In this document: one piece after another, positions 45,668-54,765 of the stretch
Layout: each line of letters begins with the position of its first letter
How positions within the stretch are numbered: position 1 is the stretch's first letter
Assembly: GCA_017302795.1 (NCBI GenBank)
Contig: JAFLCB010000001.1
Location: 62,001-126,000, forward strand
Length of the DNA: 64,000 nucleotides
From: Deltaproteobacteria bacterium
Lineage (GTDB): Bacteria; Bdellovibrionota; Bdellovibrionia; Bdellovibrionales; JAMPXM01
Reading direction: 5' to 3'
The notes under the pieces: model-generated
Database searches by the model: none
Told to the model about the DNA's origin: nothing
Seen by the model: only the letters and a program-made list of their open reading frames with translations
Position numbers and translations under genes: made by a program

Positions 45668-48082
45668 ATGGCATATGATCACAAGCAAATCGACCAGAAG
45701 TGGCAGACGAAGTGGGACGCAGCTGAAGCATTCAAAACTGAATCAGGCAAAACGTCCAAGAAGCCCAAATACTACGCCCTCGACATGTTCCCTTACCCGT
45801 CTGGGTATGGTCTACACGTAGGCCATCTCGCCAGCTATACGCCGACAGATGTCGTAGCCCGCTTCAAGCGCGCGAAGGGATTCAATGTCCTTCACCCCAT
45901 CGGCTACGACGCGTTTGGGCTTCCAGCGGAGCAATTTGCAATTCAAACCGGAATCCACCCGGCACAAACGACGGATAAAGCGATCGAATCGTTTCGTTCG
46001 ACGTTGAAAACCATGGGGTATAGCTTCGATTGGTCGCGCGAAGTTTCTACCTGCGATGCAAGCTATTACAAGTGGACGCAGTTTATTTTTACAAAACTTT
46101 TTGAAAAAGGCCTGGCCTATCAAAAGGAAGTTCCGGTGAACTGGTGCCCCGCACTGCGCACAGTATTGGCTAACGAAGAAGTAATAGACGGAAAGTCAGA
46201 ACGCGGCGGCCATCCCGTCATCAAAGTCCCCATGAAGCAGTGGATGCTGAAAATCACTGACTACGCAGAGCGCTTAATTGCCGATCTCGATTTGGTCGAC
46301 TGGCCCGAGCGCACCCGCGAAGCCCAGCGAAATTGGATCGGGAAATCCGAAGGTGCGAACGTCACGTTTGATATTCAAGGATCTGCGGAAAAATTGGAAA
46401 TCTTTACGACTCGTCCTGACACTTTGTTTGGTGTCACGTTCATGGTAGTTTCACCTGAACACCCACGCCTGAAATCGATCGTCCCTAGCTCACACACCTC
46501 GACCGTTGCTGACTATCAAGCCAAAGCCTCCCGCAAATCGGAAGTCGAAAGAAAATCGGCAACTGAAAAAACTGGCGTTTTTACTGGTGCCTATGCGGTG
46601 AATCCGTTTTCGGGAAAGTCTGTTCCAATTTGGACGGCAGATTACGTCATGATGGATTATGGAACGGGTGCTATCATGGCTGTCCCCGGCCATGATGAAC
46701 GCGATTTTGAATTTGCAACGACCTTCAAACTTCCCATCGAACGCGTCCTAGAAGGCAGCAACGGTCAAGATGCGTTGCCGTTTTCGGGTGAAGGCAAACT
46801 GGTCAATTCTGACTTCCTCAATGGACTTAAAACTTCCGCTGGTATTGCACGAGCGATTGCAGAAGTCGAAAAGCGAAAGCTCGGCTTGAAGGTAACTCAA
46901 TATAAACTTCGCGACTGGCTTTTCAGCCGCCAGCGATACTGGGGCGAACCTTTCCCCGTTGTTCGATTCCCGAACGGGGAGTTGAAGACGGTGCCTGCGA
47001 ACGAGTTGCCGGTTCTTTTGCCCGAAGTCGCCGACTATCAACCGTCCGAAAAAGGCGAGGCGCCCTTGGCTCGCAATTCTGGTTTCGTTCAATACAACGG
47101 CACCTTGGGCAAAGGCGTTCGTGAAACTGACACGATGCCGGGTTCGGCGGGTTCGAGCTGGTACTTCTTACGCTATTGCGACCCTCACAACGCTTCCGCA
47201 TTTTGCGACTTTGAAGAGCAGAAATATTGGATGCCAGTTGATCTTTATGTGGGTGGCGCTGAACACACAGTAGGGCACTTGCTCTACGCCCGGTTCTGGC
47301 AAAAAGTGCTGTTTGATGCTGGACTCGTGTCTCATCCAGAGCCCTTTCAAAAACTCGCTCACCAAGGCGTTGTACTTGGAACCGACGGCGAGCGTATGTC
47401 GAAATCGCGCGGAAACGTGATCAATCCCGATCAGCTGCGCGAGCAATATGGCGCCGATGTGATGCGAACGTTTGTGTTATTCCTCGGCCCAATGACAGCC
47501 GATAAACCTTGGCAAGATCAAGGGATTGGAGGCGTTCAGCGCTTCTTAGACCGACTCTGGCGGGCATGTGTGGACGAAAATGGAGTCGTTGTTGCCGACG
47601 ACTCTGCGGTGCCTGAAGAGCTCAACAGACTTCTCCACAAGACCATAAAAAAAGTCGGAGAGGACTTAGAAAGTCTCGGCTTCAACACGGCGATTTCCGC
47701 ATTGATGATTCTTTTGAACGAGCTCTACAAAGCCGGAACGCGACCAAAGAAGATTCTGTTACCATTGCTGCAAATGGTGGCGCCGTTTGCCCCACACATG
47801 GCGGAAGAACTTTGGGAGAAAATGGGCCAATCGGGATTTGTTTCAAACGCAAAGTGGCCGACTTTCGATTCGGCTTTGACAGTCGATTCTGTGGTCTCTA
47901 TAGGTGTGCAGGTAAACGGAAAGTCACGTGGCGTTATCGAGATCGACAAGGACGCGGAAGAAGCGGTCGCTCTCGCAAAGGCCCTAGAGGTCAGTTCGGT
48001 CGTAAATGCTTTGGGTGGCAAACAGCCCGACAAAGTTATTTACAAAGCCGGACGAATCCTTAACCTGATCGTAAAGGTTTGA
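45668..48082 (+). CDS. leuS: Leucyl-tRNA synthetase
   Basis: A class I aminoacyl-tRNA synthetase that attaches leucine to tRNA-Leu. The 804-residue protein has the HIGH-like YPSGYGLHVGHLASYTPTDV (about 43-62), an editing domain in the middle (TTRPDTLFGVTF; YGTGAIMAVPGHDERD), the WYFLRYCDP region and KMSKS-like RMSKSRGNVINPD (about 577-589), followed by the anticodon-binding domain. Length is normal for a bacterial LeuRS. The ribosome site is weak. speA follows after 63 bases. Confidence 0.97.
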   Translation: MAYDHKQIDQKWQTKWDAAEAFKTESGKTSKKPKYYALDMFPYPSGYGLHVGHLASYTPTDVVARFKRAKGFNVLHPIGYDAFGLPAEQFAIQTGIHPAQTTDKAIESFRSTLKTMGYSFDWSREVSTCDASYYKWTQFIFTKLFEKGLAYQKEVPVNWCPALRTVLANEEVIDGKSERGGHPVIKVPMKQWMLKITDYAERLIADLDLVDWPERTREAQRNWIGKSEGANVTFDIQGSAEKLEIFTTRPDTLFGVTFMVVSPEHPRLKSIVPSSHTSTVADYQAKASRKSEVERKSATEKTGVFTGAYAVNPFSGKSVPIWTADYVMMDYGTGAIMAVPGHDERDFEFATTFKLPIERVLEGSNGQDALPFSGEGKLVNSDFLNGLKTSAGIARAIAEVEKRKLGLKVTQYKLRDWLFSRQRYWGEPFPVVRFPNGELKTVPANELPVLLPEVADYQPSEKGEAPLARNSGFVQYNGTLGKGVRETDTMPGSAGSSWYFLRYCDPHNASAFCDFEEQKYWMPVDLYVGGAEHTVGHLLYARFWQKVLFDAGLVSHPEPFQKLAHQGVVLGTDGERMSKSRGNVINPDQLREQYGADVMRTFVLFLGPMTADKPWQDQGIGGVQRFLDRLWRACVDENGVVVADDSAVPEELNRLLHKTIKKVGEDLESLGFNTAISALMILLNELYKAGTRPKKILLPLLQMVAPFAPHMAEELWEKMGQSGFVSNAKWPTFDSALTVDSVVSIGVQVNGKSRGVIEIDKDAEEAVALAKALEVSSVVNALGGKQPDKVIYKAGRILNLIVKV

Positions 48083-48145
48083 CGATTTTAATGTGGGGCT
48101 GTGGCCCAAAAAGATATGGCCACTGGCCATAGCAAAAGGAGCGAA

Positions 48146-50092
48146 ATGAAGGGTGAGATGCTTCGAGGCGAGATCTCGAACAAGGCCGATTGGACGACGG
48201 AAAAAAGCAAAGAGCTTTACGGCGTCGGCACTTGGGGCGCGAGTTTCTTCGACGTGAACGAAAAGGGAAATGTCGTTGTTACTCCTCACGGACCAACCGG
48301 TCCAAATGTAGATCTCCTAGAACTCACCCAAGATCTTCAAGAGCGCGGCATTCGCGTTCCAATGCTGATCCGCTTCCCAGACATCACGAAGGCACGCGTG
48401 GAGCTTCTTTCGAATTGCTTTAAAAAAGCGATCGAAGATTCTGGCTTTAAAGGCAACTACCGCGGCGTTTACCCGATCAAGGTCAACCAACAACGCCATC
48501 TTGTTCAGGAACTTGTGAAGTTCGGCAAAAACACGATGCTTGGCCTCGAGGCTGGCTCGAAGCCAGAACTTCTTGTCGCTTTGGCGATGATGAATACCGA
48601 AAACGCATTACTGATTTGCAATGGCTTTAAAGATGTCGAATACATCGAAACAGCCATCTTGTCGCTAAAGCTTGGTCGCAACACCATCATCGTGGTTGAT
48701 CGCATGTCGGAACTTCCGATGATCATCGATGCAGCGAAAAAGTTTTCAATTCTTCCAAAAATTGGACTTCGCGCGAAGCTTCACACCAAAGGCGCTGGCA
48801 AGTGGATTGACTCTTCGGGCGACCGCTCGAAGTTTGGCCTCACACCGCTTGAAATCGTCGACTGTGTTGAACTTCTGAAAAAAGAAAACATGCTGGAAGC
48901 ACTCGAACTTTTGCACTTCCACATTGGATCGCAAATTCCATCGATTTCTTGCGTGAAGGGGTCGCTCAAAGAAGGCGCCCGCTTTTACACAGAACTTCAC
49001 GCGATGGGTGCAAATCTTAAGTATATGGACGTCGGCGGAGGGCTTGGCGTTGATTACGACGGTTCCGGCGCGACAGATTCTTCGATCAATTATTCCGAAC
49101 AGGAATATGCGAATGATGTCGTTTCGATCATTCAGTCGGTCTGCGACGAACGCGGCACTCCACATCCTAACGTCGTGACTGAATGCGGACGCGCCCTTGT
49201 CGCGCATCACTCCGTCCTTGTATTCAACGTTCTGGGAATCAACGAAGTTCAAAAACGCGAACCCTCGGTAACGACGTCGAAAGACGATCACCGCGTGATT
49301 CAAGATTTGGGCTACATGATGGAACAGTTGAATGCGAACAACATGCACGAGTTTTATCACGACGTGCTTCACATCAAAGAAACCATACTTCAGTTGTTCA
49401 CATTTGGTGTTTTGTCGCTTCTACAGCGCGCGAAAGCAGAAAACCTTTGCTGGGTGCTTCTCACGCGCATGGAAAAACTAGCGCGCGGAAACGCCGACGC
49501 CGAAGACATGGCGACAGCCCTTCGCGAAACTTTATCAGACACTTACTTCTGTAACTTCTCGGTTTTCCAGTCGATGCCTGACTCGTGGGCCGTCGGACAA
49601 TTGTTTCCAGTTTTACCAATTCACCGGTTGAATGAAGAACCAACTCGCCGTGGGATCATGGTGGACCTCACTTGTGATTCGGATGGAAAAATTGGCCAGT
49701 TCATCGACACGACAGGTGAATTCGCAAAACAAAAAAAGACGGGCCTCGAAGTTCACGAGTTCACAGGACAACCCTACTATATGGGAGTTTTCCTCGTCGG
49801 CGCTTACCAAGAAATCTTGGGGGATCTTCACAACCTCTTTGGCGACACAGATGCCGTTCACATCACGCTTTCAAGCGCTGGTTACACGGTCGACGAAGTT
49901 GTCGAAGGCGACACCGTGACCGAAGTTCTTTCGTACGTTCAATACAATCGCCACGAACTGATCGAATCGATTCGCCGAACGAGCGAAGATTCCATCAGCC
50001 GCGGCACCTTGACGAAGAACGAAGCGAAGGCACTGATGAAGCACTACGAAGAGGGCCTGTCAGGCTACACGTATCTTGAAGATCCAGAGTGA
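48146..50092 (+). CDS. speA: Biosynthetic arginine decarboxylase
   Basis: SpeA converts arginine to agmatine with pyridoxal phosphate. The 648-residue protein has the PLP-lysine region YPIKVNQQRHL, GLEAGSKPEL, HFHIGSQI, DVGGGLGVDYDGSG and the C-terminal CDSDGKI with the substrate-binding Cys-Asp. I start at ATG 48146 because AAAGGAG lies directly upstream; an in-frame GTG at 48101 has no site. The next step, agmatinase, is represented in this window only by the degraded gene at 56688, so another route (or another speB) must exist if putrescine is made. Confidence 0.94.
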   Translation: MKGEMLRGEISNKADWTTEKSKELYGVGTWGASFFDVNEKGNVVVTPHGPTGPNVDLLELTQDLQERGIRVPMLIRFPDITKARVELLSNCFKKAIEDSGFKGNYRGVYPIKVNQQRHLVQELVKFGKNTMLGLEAGSKPELLVALAMMNTENALLICNGFKDVEYIETAILSLKLGRNTIIVVDRMSELPMIIDAAKKFSILPKIGLRAKLHTKGAGKWIDSSGDRSKFGLTPLEIVDCVELLKKENMLEALELLHFHIGSQIPSISCVKGSLKEGARFYTELHAMGANLKYMDVGGGLGVDYDGSGATDSSINYSEQEYANDVVSIIQSVCDERGTPHPNVVTECGRALVAHHSVLVFNVLGINEVQKREPSVTTSKDDHRVIQDLGYMMEQLNANNMHEFYHDVLHIKETILQLFTFGVLSLLQRAKAENLCWVLLTRMEKLARGNADAEDMATALRETLSDTYFCNFSVFQSMPDSWAVGQLFPVLPIHRLNEEPTRRGIMVDLTCDSDGKIGQFIDTTGEFAKQKKTGLEVHEFTGQPYYMGVFLVGAYQEILGDLHNLFGDTDAVHITLSSAGYTVDEVVEGDTVTEVLSYVQYNRHELIESIRRTSEDSISRGTLTKNEAKALMKHYEEGLSGYTYLEDPE

Positions 50093-50394
50093 TGGATATG
50101 GGTGAAACCGGGGCGTTGCGAGTTTTTACTTGGACCGCCTCGGTTTTGTGCGCGCTCGCCGTGATCTACGAATGCGTCCGCATTTCAGCGCGGCGAGACT
50201 CTTCTGCTCAGAAATCGATTGGCTACTTTATCGAGAGCGATTGGTTTTTACCGATCTACTTTGCTGGAATTTTGCAGTGGACGCTTTTCGGATGGCGGAT
50301 AGCCGACCATGCACTGACCTTCCCCTGCGCACTGCAACTTCTATTTATGATTCCCGTACTTCGCATTTGGCTCAAAAGAAGACTTCAAGCATGA
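50092..50394 (+). CDS. Small three-helix membrane protein, SemiSWEET/PQ-loop-like
   Basis: About 100 residues with three hydrophobic segments. The layout and several positions resemble SemiSWEET half-transporters: a first helix followed by a basic loop, then GILQWTLFGW (compare LGVVLWFVYG) and a final helix FPCALQLLFMIPVLRIW. The PQ pair itself is missing. The likely start ATG at 50092 shares a base with the speA stop (TGATG), so it is coupled to speA. A second gene of the same size and layout follows at 50402. The family call is tentative. Confidence 0.5.
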   Translation: MDMGETGALRVFTWTASVLCALAVIYECVRISARRDSSAQKSIGYFIESDWFLPIYFAGILQWTLFGWRIADHALTFPCALQLLFMIPVLRIWLKRRLQA

Positions 50395-50401
50395 TTTCAG
50401 A

Positions 50402-50680
50402 ATGATTCACGCGATTTTAGCTGGAATGCTTTGCACGACGGCACTATTGATTGCCGCCTTCGAACACTTCAAAGGCGACCGAAAATCGGGTTCAATTTTT
50501 TTTCTAGTCTATGGCATCGGTACAATGGGATGGACAGCGGCAGGAATCATCGCAGATTCCACACCACTAGTAGTTATTTCCAGTGCGCAGACGGCGGCAG
50601 CCATTTCATGCGCCTGGCTTTCGTATATCAATGACAGCTCGGTAGAACATGATTCGCAGAAATGCCCCAACCATGGTTAA
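50402..50680 (+). CDS. Second small three-helix membrane protein, SemiSWEET-like
   Basis: A 92-residue protein with three hydrophobic segments, with helix 1 followed by a charged loop (EHFKGDRKSGS), then YGIGTMGWTAAGI (compare GVVLWFVYGI) and a final helix. The C-terminal tail is polar with a Cys and a His. It begins seven bases after the stop of the first small protein and overlaps the RDD gene by 32 bases. If the family idea holds, the two would form a heterodimer. Otherwise it is a small membrane protein of unknown role. Confidence 0.45.
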   Translation: MIHAILAGMLCTTALLIAAFEHFKGDRKSGSIFFLVYGIGTMGWTAAGIIADSTPLVVISSAQTAAAISCAWLSYINDSSVEHDSQKCPNHG

Positions 50681-51206
50681 GCCTGCCACCTATCGAAAAC
50701 GTGCGACGGCATTGATGGTCGATAGCTTGGTGGCTTTGTCGATCGTCATGATATTGATGGCAATTCTGAATTCCGTCATTCCGGATACGGAGGTCGCGCC
50801 GATGGCCATGCAGTTGATGCCGCCCAAAATGCTAAAAATGTTTTTCTACACGACAACGACAATCACGTTATTTATCGGGTTGATGGTGTTTTTTGCTCCC
50901 CACCTGCCCGGAAGAGGGTCATTGGGCCACAGGGTTGCAAAAATTCAGTTGGTCCAATTATCGGGTGAAAACGTGGGCTGGGTCGATAGCTTGCGCCGAT
51001 TCTTTGCCACAGTCTTGCGGGCCGGGATGGTATTCTGGGGCGGGCCTGTTTTGGCGGTCGTCGGTCAAAGTATTGCTGTATCTACACTAGCTTTGATCTG
51101 GTCGCTGGTTGTTTTGTTACCTATTCCAGTCAGGCGTAAACCTTATCCCGTGACCTTGTGGCAAATTGTCGGGAATTACATTTTTATCGATTCGTCGACT
51201 TCCTAG
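50649..51206 (+). CDS. RDD-family membrane protein
   Basis: A 185-residue protein with four membrane segments and the RDD hallmarks: an N-terminal basic YRKRATALMVDSL (Arg, Ala and Asp of the motif) and the loop PGRGSLGHRVAKIQLVQLSGE before helix 3. RDD proteins include Na+ exporters, but most are of unknown function. The start overlaps the preceding gene; ATG codons at 50649 and 50673 are both possible. It is followed by small secreted-protein genes. Confidence 0.78.
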   Translation: MIRRNAPTMVKPATYRKRATALMVDSLVALSIVMILMAILNSVIPDTEVAPMAMQLMPPKMLKMFFYTTTTITLFIGLMVFFAPHLPGRGSLGHRVAKIQLVQLSGENVGWVDSLRRFFATVLRAGMVFWGGPVLAVVGQSIAVSTLALIWSLVVLLPIPVRRKPYPVTLWQIVGNYIFIDSSTS

Positions 51207-51288
51207 AATTCCTGACATGACCTCAACCGCAGATTCGGATATGTCGTCGATCGTAGGGACGATTCAACCTCCCTCGACAGGAGTCCTC

Positions 51289-51570
51289 ATGCGTTCAATC
51301 GCCGCTCTCTCAGCTATACTTTCCGCTGCTATCGGCACTTCAAGTTCTAGCGCGAATCCGGCCACTGGAGTCTGCGCGATGGAAGCAGAGGGACTACTTA
51401 AATCAGGTGGCGCCTACACCACCCAGCCCGCACAGTTAGTTGCTTTTAGCGAGAAGTTTGAAATTTATCATATTCGGTCGGTCCTTCACGGTGGCGATGC
51501 GCTAGACGAATTGGTCGTCTTGAAGCAAGGCTGTAAATGGGTTGCTCAAGAAAACATTTGGTCCGAATGA
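51289..51570 (+). CDS. Small exported protein, unrecognised
   Basis: A 93-residue protein with a signal peptide (about 1-23, SAAIGTSSSSA) and two cysteines (GVCAME and QGCKW) that could form a disulfide. AGGAG lies five bases before the chosen ATG at 51289; the open frame starts 41 codons earlier, inside the RDD gene. Its stop overlaps the start of the DUF1653 gene (ATGA), so the two are coupled. Family unknown. Confidence 0.65.
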   Translation: MRSIAALSAILSAAIGTSSSSANPATGVCAMEAEGLLKSGGAYTTQPAQLVAFSEKFEIYHIRSVLHGGDALDELVVLKQGCKWVAQENIWSE

Positions 51571-51845
51571 CCGTTACCCCGCCAAAGAAACAGCCCGAGA
51601 AACAAACCGACAAGCTCATCGAAATCCCGACCGGTCTTTACGAACACTACAAGGGAATGCCGTATCGCGTGATCGGAACCGGCCGCCACAGCGAAACGCT
51701 TGAGCAGTTTGTTCTTTATGAATCACTTTACGAAAATGAACTCGGCCGACTTTGGGTCAGGCCTGCTGCGATGTTCATTGAAACAGTTCCGTCGCCAAAA
51801 GGTGACGGAACCCGCGTTCCAAGGTTCCGACATATTTGCTTGTAG
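51567..51845 (+). CDS. DUF1653-domain protein
   Basis: A 92-residue cytoplasmic protein matching the DUF1653 pattern: GLYEHYKGMPYRVIGTGRHSETLEQFVLY, then LGRLWVRPAAMFIETV and RVPRFRHI. DUF1653 is a small widely spread domain of unknown function. An N-terminal Lys/Gln/Pro-rich stretch of about 20 residues precedes it. It overlaps the preceding small exported-protein gene by four bases. Confidence 0.86.
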   Translation: MTVTPPKKQPEKQTDKLIEIPTGLYEHYKGMPYRVIGTGRHSETLEQFVLYESLYENELGRLWVRPAAMFIETVPSPKGDGTRVPRFRHICL

Positions 51846-51931
51846 CGGCACCTAGACTCTTAAGGATCTTGTTGCCTGGCCTTCGGATTCTCTTACCCTG
51901 AAGGGGTTTCGAAAATCTGGAGGAGAAGTAT

Positions 51932-52516
51932 ATGCGTAAATCCGTGTCGATGCTGGTGATTATTTTATCTTTGGTTTTCTTTGCCAAACCGAGTTTCGCC
52001 GATTCGAGTGGCGCAAGTGCCAACTTTCGTTTTGCCCCACTTAGCTTATTGATAGGCTGGTTGAATCTCGACTTGGACTTTAAAATTTCTGACGACTGGA
52101 CAGTGGGTCCAACCATCGGAGTTTGGCGTATCGCACTCGAGGACACTTTGTTCGTCGACAACAAATTGAATGTCGAGCGAAATTCAGTTGGCGCACGCGC
52201 CGTATGGTCACAAAACGGTGCCTACCAAACGGGGTTTTATTTCTCGCCGATTGCGCAATTTGTTTCAGCGAAAGTCTATGGCACCGGAAAGACCTCTGGA
52301 AATCCGATCTCCGCTACTGCCTCAGGAATCACACTGACTGGAATTGGCGGCTATCAGTGGTTCTGGGACTCCTTTAACATGTCGCTGGGTGCAGGACTTC
52401 TCGTCGGCGCGCAAGCCTCAAAGGTCACCATCATTGAAGCGGGAACTTCGCGCGACGTTGCCTCCGAGCGGTCCACAAGTGTCGCGCTCGACTTCATGTT
52501 GGGTTGGACATTTTAG
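51932..52516 (+). CDS. Predicted outer-membrane beta-barrel protein
   Basis: A 194-residue protein with a signal peptide (about 1-23, ending SFA). It then has alternating strand-like segments with aromatic girdles (WLNLDLDFKI, TVGPTIGVWRIAL, SVGARAVW, YQTGFYFSPIAQ, ITLTGIGGYQWF, FNMSLGAGLLVG, SVALDFMLGWTF) and ends in Phe. This fits a small eight-strand barrel of the DUF3575/OmpA-like type. GGAGGAGAA precedes the ATG. It converges on the yejE-like gene, with a gap of only 25 bases. Function unknown. Confidence 0.7.
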   Translation: MRKSVSMLVIILSLVFFAKPSFADSSGASANFRFAPLSLLIGWLNLDLDFKISDDWTVGPTIGVWRIALEDTLFVDNKLNVERNSVGARAVWSQNGAYQTGFYFSPIAQFVSAKVYGTGKTSGNPISATASGITLTGIGGYQWFWDSFNMSLGAGLLVGAQASKVTIIEAGTSRDVASERSTSVALDFMLGWTF

Positions 52517-52541
52517 TTGCCCACAATGACTTCAAGGAAAT

Positions 52542-53558
52542 TTACTTGCGAGGGTCGTAGGCATCGCGAACAGCAGAACCGATGAGGTTCAGTGCCGTGA
52601 GTGTCATAAAAAGTGCGAGCGAGGGAAACACCGCTAGCCACCACGCAACTTGAAAATGCTTCTGGGCCTGCCCAAGTAATTCACCCCATGATGGCGTTGG
52701 CGCAGGCAGTCCGTAGCCGAGGTAGTCGAGTGAAGCTAGTCCGGTGATCGCACCAGCAACCATGAAAGGAGTCATCGTGATCCAGGGAGTAAGTGAGTTC
52801 GGCAAAATATGACGGAATATAATTCGCCTGCGGCCGGCGCCCAGTGCCCGAGCCGCTTCCACAAATTCACGCTTTCGCAACTTCAAAAATTCGGCGCGAA
52901 GATAAAGTGAAATTCCCGTCCATCCAAAGAACACGGTAAAGCCTGTCAGAACCCAAATATTCGGTGCGATGATCGAAGCCAAAATAATCAGAAGCATAAG
53001 CACAGGAACAGATTCCCAAATCTCAATCACTCGCTGCCCAACAATGTCGATCCAGCCAGCAAAGAAACCCATCGATGCACCAAAAACGATTCCAAACAGG
53101 GAACAAAAAAACCAAACCGAGATAGCGTAAGTCATGGAATAGCGGAAGCCGTAAAGCAACCTAGCCGCGACATCGCGGCCGCTTTCGTCTGTGCCAAAAA
53201 AGTTAACCTCGGTTGGTGCCGACGGAAGCTGATCAAGCGCTGGATTCCGCTCAAACGCATCCCAACGGATCGGAGGCCAGATCGCAGCGTCGCCCTCTTT
53301 TAACTCGAGCGAACGGTAATCCATGACCATGATCTCATTGAGGCCGAACTCAGTCGGATGAATATTTTGAATGACAGGATAAAAAGTTTTGCCCTGGTAC
53401 TTAAGGTAGATCGGTTTGTTGTTTGCCCAAAATTCCGCCGTCACGCTCAAGAATCCGACGATGATCAAAACCCAAATCGACACGATGGCCGATGTGTGAG
53501 CGCGAAACCGGCGCCAGCGCTTTAAAGAAAGCTCGTTATCCATGAAACGTTCAATCAT
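52542..53558 (-). CDS. yejE: Yej-type peptide ABC transporter permease (YejE-like)
   Basis: Inner-membrane permease of a YejABEF-type importer, 338 residues. Features are the N-terminal LKRWRRFRAHTSAIVSIWVL, a long periplasmic insert after helix 1 typical of YejE (IHPTEFGLNEIMVMDYRSLELKEGDAAIWPPIRW in part), the FGTDESGRDVAARLLYGFRYS motif and the ATPase-contact loop EFVEAARALGAGRRRIIFRHILPNSL. It overlaps yejB by four bases. No ATPase gene (yejF) follows; the downstream gene is on the other strand. Confidence 0.88.
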   Translation of the reverse strand: MIERFMDNELSLKRWRRFRAHTSAIVSIWVLIIVGFLSVTAEFWANNKPIYLKYQGKTFYPVIQNIHPTEFGLNEIMVMDYRSLELKEGDAAIWPPIRWDAFERNPALDQLPSAPTEVNFFGTDESGRDVAARLLYGFRYSMTYAISVWFFCSLFGIVFGASMGFFAGWIDIVGQRVIEIWESVPVLMLLIILASIIAPNIWVLTGFTVFFGWTGISLYLRAEFLKLRKREFVEAARALGAGRRRIIFRHILPNSLTPWITMTPFMVAGAITGLASLDYLGYGLPAPTPSWGELLGQAQKHFQVAWWLAVFPSLALFMTLTALNLIGSAVRDAYDPRK

Positions 53559-54613
53559 GTGAAATCAATCCTTGGGTCGACAACGACATACAAAATGTCC
53601 GTCAACAGCCGGCCGAAGAGGAACAAAATGCTCTGGAAGAAAATGAGACCCATGAGGACATTGTAGTCTCGCGAGTTTGCCGATGTGATCGAGAGAAGCC
53701 CCATACCGTCGAGTGAGAAAATCGATTCAACGATAATGGACCCAGCAAACATCACCGACAAAATACCGCTCATTCCGGTCACAATGGGTATCAGCGCATT
53801 TCTTAAAGCATGCTTCAGGTAAACGACTTTTTCTGAAACGCCTTTGGCGCGAGCGGTGCGGACATAATCAAGTTTGATTACATCGAGCATCGAGTTCTGC
53901 ATCATGATCGTAAGAAACGTGAAGCTTCCAACCATATACGTCATCAACGGAAGAACCGCATGGTGAAAGCGGTCCCAAATTTGGCTCCAAGTCCCAAGCT
54001 CACTGTAGTTATCCGACACAATATTTCCGAGAGGGAACAAGGGTGCGAAACTTTCACTAGCCAAAAAGGTGCGAAGCAAAATTCCTGCAATAAGGGACGG
54101 AATCGAATACAGAACAAATAAACCGAAACTGGTCATCGCATCGAACTTGGACCCGGCGCGAATGGCTTTGTAAACGCCCAGCGGAACACAAATCAGATAA
54201 GTCAAAAACAGGGACGTCAAACCAAACGTCAGTGACACAGGCATCTTGCTGAAAATCACATCGGTCACCGGTTCTTCGTATTTAAAACTATCACCAAAAT
54301 CGAGGGTCGAAAGGTTCTTTAGCCAAATAAAGTATCGGGTGTGGATTGGACGCGGCTTGCCGTTTTCGTCCATGAATCCGTACTGCTTGTTGAGAGCGTC
54401 GATTACTTCTTGCGAAACACCTGTTTCGCCCCGTCCGCCAAGGCCACCGGCCGCCCCTGCGCCGCCACCCATCGCGCCGCCCATACGTATTTGCTGTAAC
54501 TTTTGGTCCACCGGCGAGCCTGGAGCCAGGTTGATGATGACAAAACTCAGAAGCGTTATGCCAAACAACGTTGGCAGCATCAGAAGCAGTCGACGCAAGA
54601 TGTAGATAGCCAT
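53555..54613 (-). CDS. yejB: Yej-type peptide ABC transporter permease (YejB-like)
   Basis: Partner permease, 352 residues. It begins YILRRLLLMLPTLFGITLLSFV, has a Gly/Ala-rich periplasmic insert (about 45-66) as in YejB proteins, and the contact loop LDYVRTARAKGVSEKVVYLKHALRNA (about 245-270). It ends in the short VVDPRIDFT tail typical of OppB-like permeases. The ATG is at 54613. A 152-base gap with a stem-loop separates it from yejA, and it is coupled to yejE by an ATGA overlap. Confidence 0.88.
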   Translation of the reverse strand: MAIYILRRLLLMLPTLFGITLLSFVIINLAPGSPVDQKLQQIRMGGAMGGGAGAAGGLGGRGETGVSQEVIDALNKQYGFMDENGKPRPIHTRYFIWLKNLSTLDFGDSFKYEEPVTDVIFSKMPVSLTFGLTSLFLTYLICVPLGVYKAIRAGSKFDAMTSFGLFVLYSIPSLIAGILLRTFLASESFAPLFPLGNIVSDNYSELGTWSQIWDRFHHAVLPLMTYMVGSFTFLTIMMQNSMLDVIKLDYVRTARAKGVSEKVVYLKHALRNALIPIVTGMSGILSVMFAGSIIVESIFSLDGMGLLSITSANSRDYNVLMGLIFFQSILFLFGRLLTDILYVVVDPRIDFT

Positions 54614-54682
54614 GTTGTACTGATCCCCCCAAGCCGGAAGATCCGATTATCAAAATCGTGTTAGAAATGCATCCCTAAAACG

Positions 54683-54714
54683 ATGATGGGGCCGGCTTTC
54701 GCCCGCCCCATCAT
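54683..54714 (-). promoter_or_regulatory. GNRA-capped stem-loop in the yejA-yejB gap
   Basis: On the minus strand ATGATGGGG pairs with CCCCATCAT (9 bp), enclosing CGGGCGAAAGCCGG (C-G pair, G-G mismatch, GGC-GAAA-GCC). The 16-base core CGGGCGAAAGCCGGCC (54690-54705) is identical to that in the oppA-oppB gap (28634-28649), while the outer stems differ but are each complementary. No T-run follows. I infer a post-transcriptional element that sets binding-protein versus permease expression. Confidence 0.7.
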
Positions 54715-54765
54715 TAATATCTCTAACGAACCGCATCTGGCGGCAAAATAAAATGTAACGACCTT

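Noticed and set aside
45587-45688. N-terminal extension of the GGDEF regulator into leuS
   Set aside because: The extension has no receiver-domain similarity and overlaps the firmly placed leuS start on the other strand.
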